From NCBI GenBank assembly GCA_001314685.1, contig LJNT01000014.1, forward strand, positions 1 to 38,468: a stretch of DNA of 38,468 nucleotides. The letters are read 5' to 3'. The notes below the pieces were generated by a model. It searched no databases. It worked only from the letters and a program-made list of their open reading frames with translations, and was not told the origin of the DNA. The position numbers were made by a program, and so were the translations under genes. Shown here in pieces: positions 15,420 to 22,025 of this stretch (the stretch's first letter is position 1; each line of letters begins with the position of its first letter). The DNA is from Rhodobacteraceae bacterium HLUCCA09. Lineage in GTDB: Bacteria > Pseudomonadota > Alphaproteobacteria > Rhodobacterales > Rhodobacteraceae.

Positions 15420-18297
15420 CGCGCCCGACGCACTCACCGAGTCCCGCATCGCCACGCAAGACTCCGCCGAGCCGGAGACCGCAAGGCCGGACACCGCCGC
15501 GTCAGACGCCGCCGAGCCACACCGGAGTCGGCCCGCCCGCGCGGCCCCTGCCCCCCATCGACCCGGCAACGGACGAGCGCCGCCCGCCGCTGCGACAGCG
15601 AAGGACACACCCTCAAGCACATCGTCGCTCGGCGGCGCGTCTGCCGCGACCGAAGCCGACGGGCGGCGCCGCGCCGCGCCGCCGCCCCTCGCCGCGCCAT
15701 CGCCGGCAGTGGTAGGGGGGGCTGCATCCACGCCTCTGCCGACCTTCTCGACGATACGTCGCGATCCCGGTGCGTCGGGCCCGGAGACGGCGGCGGGCGC
15801 CGCCCCCGTGCCAAATGCCCCCGTGCCAAATGCCCCTGCGCCGGATGCCCCGTCACGGGCGGTGTCTCCGACACGCACCCCGATATCCTCCGCCCACGGG
15901 AGAGGCAACGAGACAGCGGCACCGAAGGTGACGCCGGTCGAGACCGGCGACGCGGCGGCTGCCTCGGCCGCGAGCCTCGCGCCCGATCGCCGGGCTCACC
16001 GGGCAGGACTCGGCGCGCTGGCCGGATCGGTGCTCGGCGCCTTCGGTGGCACGAGACGCGGCGGCAACGCGCGCGCCGCCCCCTCTTCTCTCCCGAGGCC
16101 CCCGATGGAGCCCGCGCTCCGCGCGCAGAGCGAGCCGGCAGCGCCGACCGCAGACGCCGCGCCGCCGCGGCTTGCGCGCCCCTCGGCCGGGCGCGACACC
16201 GTCACGCCCCGGCTCGGCCCGGCTGCCGCAGAGCCGTCCGACGCACGGCCCTCGGGGCCGTCGCCCGCAGCACCCGAGCCACAGCCGGCACGCCCCGATC
16301 CCGTGCGCCGGATCCGACGGGCGGGCGACGCCTCTCTTCCCGCGCCGACCGGCCCTGCGCCCTCCCAGACCGGCGAGATGGACGAAGCGGCGAGCCTCAC
16401 CGTCTTCGGCGCGCGCCGAATGCGCGCCGAGTCGCCCGCACGCGGCGGCGGTCGCGCGCTCGGCCTCGTGCTCACCCTCGCGCTCCTGGCGCTGATGGGC
16501 CTCGTCGCCCTCTGGTCGCTCTGGGTCGACGGCGCCGACGGCCCCGACACGGTGGCCGAGCGCCAACCCGACACACCCGCGATCCCCTCCTCGGTCACCC
16601 CACTCGACGCCGACCCTCCCGCCCCTGACGCGGGAGACGAGGGTGACGAGACGCGGCAGGCCGTCGCGACGCCCGCGCCGGAGGTGCCCGAGGCTGACGC
16701 CGCCGCCGACACAGCCATGACAGGTCAGGCTGTCGACCCAGCGGCAGACAGCGCCGCTGAGAGCAGACCGGCCCCGGCCGAGCCGCGCGACCTCGCGGCC
16801 ATCCGGCCCGACGGGGACGGCAGTGCCCCCGCGACCAACCAAGCGGGCCTCGCCCCGGAGGCGTCAGGCGCCGATCCCTCTGTCGCTGTGCGCGACGTTT
16901 CTCCCGATGCGCTCGACCCGGCCGAGGCCGAGGCGGCCTATGCCGCGACCGGCATCTGGCAACGCGCGCCGGAGCGCGGGCCGGCCCCGCGCGTCGCTGC
17001 CGATCCCGCGCTGACGCTCGCGGCCGTCGACCCCTCGCAATTGACGCTGGCTCCGCCCGCCGTGCCCGCCGCGCCGAGCGAGGGCGCCGCGCCGGCATTG
17101 CCCGCCGCGCCGCTGCCGCCCGGCACCCTGCTCGACGCCGACGGCTTCGTCATCCCCACCGATGAGGGCGCGCTCGCGCCGGGCGGCTACACCGTCTACG
17201 AGGGTCGGCCCGGCATCCTCCCGCCAGCCCGCCCCGGCGAGGGTGAACCCGACGCCACCGACGCCGGCACGGCCGAACCGGACGCCACCGACGCCGGCAC
17301 AGACCAGTCCGCCGCGCCGCCGCCAGCGGCGACGCCCGCTGCCGTGGAACCGGATCCGCTGGCAGAGTTCCGCCCGACAGCGCGGCCCGAAGACGCCACG
17401 CTCCCCGAGACAGCCGACCCCGCGGCGCCCGACGTTGTGCCCGACGCTGCGGCAGACGGCGGCCTCCTCGAGGCCCCCGACGTCCGTCCGCGCTCGCGGC
17501 CGGGCCTGCAGGGCGGCGCGCCCGCCAGCGACTCAGCCGCCGAGACGGCGACAGAGACGGAGACGGAGACGGGCACGGCAACCGACGCCTTCCCCCAGGC
17601 CGGCGACCCCGTTGCGCCGGAGGGCGAAAGCGCGGCCACACTCGCCGCAACGCCAGAGGCACGGCCCCGCGCCCGCCCCGAAACGCTGGCAGACGAGGCA
17701 GCCGCGCTCGAGGCCGAGGCCGAGCGCGCCGCAGCGGTCGCCCGCGAGGAGGCCGCGGCCGCTGCCCGCGAGATCGCCGAGGCCGAAGTGGAAGCCGCCT
17801 CGCCCTATGCCGTTGCGGCCACCCCCGCCCCGCGCGCGCGGCCCGCCAACATCGCGCAGATCGCGGCGCAGGCCCGCGCCAGCAGCGCCGCCGAGACCGA
17901 GCGGCAGTCCACGGCACGCGCCGCGGCGACGCCCGAACCGGCCCGGCCACCGGTGCAGACCGCCTCCGCCGCCGCGGTCGCCCCACCCCCGCAGGAGCCC
18001 GCGCGCGGCCCCGCCGTCGCGCGCAGCCAGCGCGTGCAGCCCGATGTGCCCTCCTCGGCGCTGGTCGCGCGTCAGGCGACCGAGCGCAACGCGCTGCGCA
18101 TGAACGCCGTCACCCTCATCGGAGTCTACGGCTCGGCCGGCCAGCGCCGCGCCCTCGTGCGGCTACCCTCGGGGCGATACGTGAAGGTGCAGGTGGGCGA
18201 CCGGCTCGACGGCGGGCAGGTCGCGGCGATCGACCGCGACGCCGTGCGCTACGTCAAGCGCGGGCGCAACGTCTTGCTCCAGATGCCATCGGGCTGA
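15379..18297 (+). CDS. C-terminal part of the same envelope protein: linker, membrane helix, periplasmic PilP/GspC-like domain
   Basis: A 972-codon frame beginning at an ATG (15379) that overlaps the previous frame by 41 bases and has no good ribosome-binding site, so it is probably a continuation rather than a separate gene. Residues 1-359 are Pro/Ala/Ser-rich and presumably disordered. A single membrane helix (ALGLVLTLALLALMGLVALW) occupies about 360-382. A second, mostly disordered region with acidic and proline repeats runs to about 900. The last 65 residues form a compact domain: NAVTLIGVYGSAGQRRALVR, then LPSGRYVKVQVGDRLDGGQV and VRYVKRGRNVLLQMPSG, which resembles PilP/GspC homology-region domains. 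Four degenerate RPRxRP motifs lie at 17365-17394, 17479-17508, 17656-17688 and 17827-17850. Function is unknown. Confidence 0.7.
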   Translation: MHRQPASVTPGPADAPDALTESRIATQDSAEPETARPDTAASDAAEPHRSRPARAAPAPHRPGNGRAPPAAATAKDTPSSTSSLGGASAATEADGRRRAAPPPLAAPSPAVVGGAASTPLPTFSTIRRDPGASGPETAAGAAPVPNAPVPNAPAPDAPSRAVSPTRTPISSAHGRGNETAAPKVTPVETGDAAAASAASLAPDRRAHRAGLGALAGSVLGAFGGTRRGGNARAAPSSLPRPPMEPALRAQSEPAAPTADAAPPRLARPSAGRDTVTPRLGPAAAEPSDARPSGPSPAAPEPQPARPDPVRRIRRAGDASLPAPTGPAPSQTGEMDEAASLTVFGARRMRAESPARGGGRALGLVLTLALLALMGLVALWSLWVDGADGPDTVAERQPDTPAIPSSVTPLDADPPAPDAGDEGDETRQAVATPAPEVPEADAAADTAMTGQAVDPAADSAAESRPAPAEPRDLAAIRPDGDGSAPATNQAGLAPEASGADPSVAVRDVSPDALDPAEAEAAYAATGIWQRAPERGPAPRVAADPALTLAAVDPSQLTLAPPAVPAAPSEGAAPALPAAPLPPGTLLDADGFVIPTDEGALAPGGYTVYEGRPGILPPARPGEGEPDATDAGTAEPDATDAGTDQSAAPPPAATPAAVEPDPLAEFRPTARPEDATLPETADPAAPDVVPDAAADGGLLEAPDVRPRSRPGLQGGAPASDSAAETATETETETGTATDAFPQAGDPVAPEGESAATLAATPEARPRARPETLADEAAALEAEAERAAAVAREEAAAAAREIAEAEVEAASPYAVAATPAPRARPANIAQIAAQARASSAAETERQSTARAAATPEPARPPVQTASAAAVAPPPQEPARGPAVARSQRVQPDVPSSALVARQATERNALRMNAVTLIGVYGSAGQRRALVRLPSGRYVKVQVGDRLDGGQVAAIDRDAVRYVKRGRNVLLQMPSG

Positions 18298-18318
18298 CGC
18301 CGGCGCGCACGGCGCCCC

Positions 18319-18336
18319 GGGCCGACCGCGCGGCCC
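18319..18336. terminator. Hairpin after the large envelope protein gene
   Basis: A 6-bp gggccg/cggccc stem with a six-base loop, 22 bp after the stop codon, without a T run. It is a weak terminator candidate. The rest of 18298-18477 shows no gene. Confidence 0.3.
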
Positions 18337-18477
18337 CTGACGCATATCCCGCGCGCAGGCACTGGCCCGCGCCCCCCCATCGCGCAGGATGCGGCGCGCC
18401 CGCAACGCGACGCGGCGCACGCGGCACCACAGACGCGCAACCGCCATTCGCCACCTCGCGCGGGAGACGGCCTGCCC

Positions 18478-20220
18478 ATGTCCGGCTTTCTCTACTTCGC
18501 CACGATCTACCTCACCGCCGCCGTCGTCGCGGTGCCGCTCGCCAGCCGCCTCGGCCTGGGCTCGGTGCTCGGCTACCTGCTCGCCGGCATCGCCATCGGC
18601 CCCCTTTTCGGCCTTGTCGGGGGCAGGCCGACGATCTGCGGACCTATGCCGAGTTCGGCGTGGTGATGATGCTGTTCCTCATCGGGCTGGAGCTCGAGCC
18701 GCGCGCCCTGTGAGAGATGCGCGACAAGCTGCTTGGCCTCGGAGGTCTGCAGATCGGCATCAAGATGCTCCTCGTCATGGGCGCGGCCATGACGATGGGC
18801 CTCGCGCCCGGGCCGGCGCTGGCGATAGGCATGATCCTCGCGCTGTCCTCCACCACCATCGTGCTGCAGACCCTGACGGAGAAGGGCCTGATGAAGACGC
18901 CGGGCGGGCGTTCGACCTTCTCGGTGCTGCTGACGCAGGACGTGGCGGTGATCCCGATGCATTCCCTGATGCAGCTGCTCACAGTGCCTAATCCGGGCGA
19001 AGGCGAGGCCGGCCTCCTGCTCTGGGGCGCGGCGCATGCCGCCGGGGTCGGCGACGGGGGCATGTCTCTGGTCGACGGTCTGCCCGGATGGCAGGTGACG
19101 CTCGTCACTTTCGCCGCCATCGCCGCGGTCGTGGTGGGCGGAATGTATCTCACCCGCCCGCTCTTCCGTTTCATCCACATGGCGCGGCTGCGCGAGATCC
19201 AGACGGCCACGGCGCTGCTGATCGTCATCGCCATCCGCGCTTCTGATGACACTGGTGGGCCTCTCCCCCGCGCTCGGCGCGTTCCTCGCGGGCGTGGTGC
19301 TTGCCTCCTCTGAGTTCCGCCACGAGCTCGAGGCCAACATCGAGCCGTTCAAGGGGCTGCTGCTGGGCCTGTTCTTCATCACCGTGGGCGCAGGCATCGA
19401 CTTCGCCGTGATGGGGTAGAACCTCGGCCTCGTCGCCGGGCTGACCCTCCCGATGATGGTGGCCAAGGGCGCGATTCTCTACGTCCTCGCGGTGGCGTTC
19501 CGCATCCGCGGGCGCGACCGCTGGCTGTTCACGCTGGGGCTCGCGCGGGCGGGCGAGTTCGGCTTCGTGCTGATCTCCTTCGCCCTGCAGCAGGCGGTGT
19601 TGCCGGGCGAGATCGGACAGATCCTGCCGCTCGTCGTGGCGCTGTCGATGCTGCTGACGCCGCTTGCCTTCATCGCCGACGACGGGCTCGCACCCCGCAT
19701 CGCCGACCGTCACCCCCCGCGCGATGCGCGCGAAGACCCCGACGAGATCGACGAGTGGGGACCCGTCATCATCGCCGGGATCGGCCGCTTCGGGCAGGTG
19801 GTGAACTGGATGGTGCAGATGGCCGGCGTCAAGACGGTCGTGCTCGACCACGATCTCTCCACGATCGGGCTGATGCGCCGTTTCGGCTTCAAGGGCTTCT
19901 TCGGTGACCCCACGCGCCCCGAGCTGCTCCACGCCGCCGGCCTCGCCGAGGCGCGCGTGCTGGTCGTGGCGCTGGACCACAAGAAGGCGGCGGTCCGTCT
20001 GGTGGAATACGCCCGCGCCGAGCGGCCCGACCGGCACATCGTCGCCCGTGCCCACGACAGGGTGCACGTCTACGAACTCTACCGCGCCGGCACCGACGAC
20101 ATCGTGCGCGAGATGTTCGACTAGAGCCTTCGCGCGGGCCGCTACGTCCTCGAGAACATGGAATTCTCGCTCTTCGAGGCAAGCGAGATGGAAAAGACCT
20201 TCTACCGGCATGACCGCCGC
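18478..20220 (+). pseudogene. CPA2/Kef-type cation:proton antiporter, decayed
   Basis: Reading across frames gives most of a KefB/KefC-like antiporter with an NAD-binding TrkA-N domain, but it is broken in at least five places. The start [20 protein letters not shown] and [18 protein letters not shown] is intact. A one-base deletion at about 18625 (GAG to AG) shifts the frame. TGA at 18711-18713 replaces an expected Trp (RAL-stop-EMRDK). An extra C at about 19236 shifts the frame again before [23 protein letters not shown] at 19417-19419 replaces an expected Glu in VMGENLGLV, and TAG at 20122-20124 replaces Ser in MFDSSLRAG. After TFYRHDRR at about 20220 the expected last 50 or so residues are absent. 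The TrkA-N part (VIIAGIGRFGQVVN) is well preserved between lesions, which argues for recent decay. Confidence 0.88.
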
Positions 20221-20256
20221 CGACCGAGCGGGGCGCCTGATCCCGCCGCAGGCGGG

Positions 20257-20307
20257 CAAAAGAGAATTTCTCAATTCTCTTGCAAATCCCTTTCTTCAAG
20301 GGATTTG
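20257..20307 (+). repeat. AT-rich double-hairpin element, copy 1
   Basis: Two adjacent perfect hairpins. Hairpin 1: stem aagagaatt / aattctctt (20260-20268 and 20273-20281), loop TCTC. Hairpin 2: stem caaatccctt / aagggatttg (20283-20292 and 20298-20307), loop TCTTC. They are joined by a single G and stand out as an AT-rich island. The element lies 37 bp after the point where the antiporter homology ends. A related copy, on the opposite strand, is at 25372-25419. Confidence 0.8.
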
Positions 20308-20357
20308 TGCCCCGCGCCTGCGGGCGGGCTGCCGGCGCTCCGGTGCCCGCAGGCACG

Positions 20358-20386
20358 AAAAAGGGCCGCGCCTTTCGGCACGGCCC
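20358..20386 (-). terminator. Rho-independent terminator of carD
   Basis: On the minus strand GGGCCGTGCC pairs with GGCGCGGCCC (one G-U pair) across a GAAA tetraloop and is followed by TTTTT. It lies 31 bp after the carD stop codon. Confidence 0.9.
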
Positions 20387-20416
20387 CGTCCCTTTGGCTG
20401 CCAAGCTGCGGCGCCG

Positions 20417-20929
20417 TCAGGCCGCGGCGCGGCCCACCAGCACCTCGTCGATACGCGCCTGGGCGTCGGTCTCGCCGGTGCCCGAGACAGCCGCCAGCTC
20501 GCGCGTCAGCCGGTCGCGTGCGGCCTCGTAGAGCTGGCGCTCCGAGTAGCTCTGCTCGCGCTGGTCGTCGGTGCGGTGCAGGTCGCGCACGACCTCGGCG
20601 ATGGCAATCAGGTCGCCCGAGTTGATCTTCTGCTCGTATTCCTGCGCCCGGCGCGACCACATGGCCTTCTTGACCTTGGCCTTGCCCTTGAGCGTGGTCA
20701 TCGCCTTAGACACGATGTCGGGCGACGACAGTGACCGCATGCCGACCTCGGTCGCCTTGTGGGTGGGAACGCGCAGCGTCATCTTGTCCTTGTCGAAGGA
20801 GATCACGAAAAGCTCCAGAGAGATGCCGGCGATCTCCTGCTCCTCGATCGAGATGATCTGTCCAACCCCGTGCGCGGGGTAGACCACATAGTCGTTGGGG
20901 CGAAAGTCGTGCTTCTTGTTCTTGGTCAT
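20417..20929 (-). CDS. carD: CarD-family transcription regulator (CdnL-like)
   Basis: A 170-residue CarD/CdnL protein. These bind the RNA polymerase beta subunit through an N-terminal Tudor-like domain and stabilise open complexes, notably at rRNA and other housekeeping promoters. The N-terminal domain shows DYVVYPAHGVGQIISIEEQE, then LELFVISFDKDKMTLRVPTH and ATEVGMRSLSS. The helical DNA-contacting C-terminal domain contains KVKKAMWSRRAQEYEQKINS, GDLIAIAEVVRDLHR and the SYSERQLYEAARDRLTRELA helix. The ATG at 20929 follows GAGGGGAAC. It is downstream of fdxA on the same strand, but 262 bp separate them, so it likely has its own promoter in the AT-rich stretch near 21062-21102. Confidence 0.93.
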   Translation of the reverse strand: MTKNKKHDFRPNDYVVYPAHGVGQIISIEEQEIAGISLELFVISFDKDKMTLRVPTHKATEVGMRSLSSPDIVSKAMTTLKGKAKVKKAMWSRRAQEYEQKINSGDLIAIAEVVRDLHRTDDQREQSYSERQLYEAARDRLTRELAAVSGTGETDAQARIDEVLVGRAAA

Positions 20930-21061
20930 GCGTTCCCCTCAAGAACCCTCACGTCCGAGCCGAAAAAACCGCGTCCGGAAACGAACGCTTCCGGAGCGGA
21001 TTGGGATATGTGCGCAGCTGGAACCGCCGATCAGTCAGGCAGCGCGCTCGGCGAGCGTCAG

Positions 21062-21102
21062 GTGTCAGTTACCATAGCCATATTGATATAGCACAATGAC
21101 AC
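21062..21102. promoter_or_regulatory. AT-rich inverted-repeat region upstream of carD
   Basis: The arms GTGTCA (21062-21067) and TGACAC (21097-21102) enclose an imperfect palindrome GCCATAT-tg-ATATAGC (21077-21092, one mismatch). The stretch is conspicuously AT-rich for this genome. It lies 133 bp upstream of the carD start and downstream of fdxA, so it could hold the carD promoter or a regulator-binding site. No clear -35/-10 pair is visible. Confidence 0.35.
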
Positions 21103-21191
21103 GGCGATTCCCAGCCCGCCGTGGCATTTCGCCCGGGGCCACCCCGGCCGCCGGACGGCCTGCGGCATATCCGTGCGCATGCCGGGAGTGC

Positions 21192-21527
21192 TCAGCCGCC
21201 CTCGCCCGGTTCCTCCGAGAACAGTTCCATCTTGCCCGGCTTGCCGTCGTTGTCCTCTGCCTCCGGCAGCGGGTCCTTCTTGGTGATGATGACCGGCCAC
21301 ATCTCCGAATACTTGCGGTTGAACTCCACCCACTTCTCCATCTCCGGTTCGGTGTCGGGGCGGATGGCGTCGGCCGGGCATTCGGGCTCGCACACCCCGC
21401 AATCGATGCACTCGTCGGGGTGGATCACCAGCATGTTCTCGCCCTCGTAGAAGCAGTCGACGGGGCACACCTCGACGCAGTCGGTGTACTTGCAGGCGAT
21501 GCAGTTCTCGGTGACGATATAGGTCAT
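21192..21527 (-). CDS. fdxA: 7Fe ferredoxin FdxA
   Basis: A 111-residue ferredoxin of the Azotobacter FdI type, carrying one [3Fe-4S] and one [4Fe-4S] cluster for low-potential electron transfer. The cysteine pattern is complete: Cys9, Cys12, Cys17, Cys21 and Cys25 in [19 protein letters not shown], and Cys40, Cys43, Cys46 and Cys50 in [18 protein letters not shown]. The C-terminal cap is also typical ([20 protein letters not shown] and GKPGKMELF). GGAGA precedes the ATG. It follows the S4 gene by 64 bp on the same strand and could be part of the helicase-S4 transcript, although the spacer is AT-richer and may contain its own promoter. The electron partners are not shown by the context. Confidence 0.95.
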   Translation of the reverse strand: MTYIVTENCIACKYTDCVEVCPVDCFYEGENMLVIHPDECIDCGVCEPECPADAIRPDTEPEMEKWVEFNRKYSEMWPVIITKKDPLPEAEDNDGKPGKMELFSEEPGEGG

Positions 21528-21591
21528 TTGGTATCTCCGAATTGCAGCTTTTCAGCTACGACAGAGAGCCGGCCGCTGCAACTGATCGAGG

Positions 21592-21963
21592 TCACGGATC
21601 GGGCAGGTTGCGACGATCTTTCTTGGTCGGACGCGGCCCCCCGGCCTTTGGCGCGGCCGGGTCGGGCGACGGCACGGGCGGCGACAGGTCGTGATAGCAG
21701 GCCTGCGCCTCGGGCGCTGGCCCCCGCCGCACGGGCAACGCCACGATCCGCACCACGCGGACGGCCCGCCCCTGCGGGAAGGTCAGCGTGTCGCCGGGGG
21801 CGACCGCGCGCGAGGGCTTCGAGACCCGCCGGGCATTCACCCGCACCTTGCCCTCGGCCACGAGCTTCGCCGCGAGCGCCCGTGTCCTGAAGAAGCGCGC
21901 CTGCCAGAGCCACTTGTCGAGCCGCAGGCTGCCCTCGGAGAGCGGGGCATGCGGACCGGACAC
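21592..21963 (-). CDS. S4-domain RNA-binding protein (HSP15-like)
   Basis: A protein of about 123 residues with an N-terminal S4 fold: RLDKWLWQARFFRTRALAAK, then LVAEGKVRVNARRVSKPSRA and PGDTLTFPQGRAVRVVRI. In HSP15 this fold binds 50S subunits that carry stalled nascent chains. The C-terminal part is proline-rich and ends in a basic segment (GGPRPTKKDRRNLPDP). I chose the GTG at 21963 as start. The frame stays open further upstream, overlapping the end of the helicase gene, and no strong ribosome-binding site decides it. Its start is 62 bp after the helicase stop at most, so the two are probably cotranscribed, which fits an RNA-linked role. Confidence 0.8.
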   Translation of the reverse strand: MSGPHAPLSEGSLRLDKWLWQARFFRTRALAAKLVAEGKVRVNARRVSKPSRAVAPGDTLTFPQGRAVRVVRIVALPVRRGPAPEAQACYHDLSPPVPSPDPAAPKAGGPRPTKKDRRNLPDP

Positions 21964-22025
21964 GGCCTCGGCGCCCGTGTCAGCGCCCCCCGGTTCGTCC
22001 GCGCCGTCTGCCGCGCCAGATACGG

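Noticed and set aside
15805-15835. Short tandem repeats as a CRISPR or regulatory array
   Set aside because: Only two copies of a 15-bp unit inside a coding linker; explained by slippage in Pro/Ala-rich sequence.
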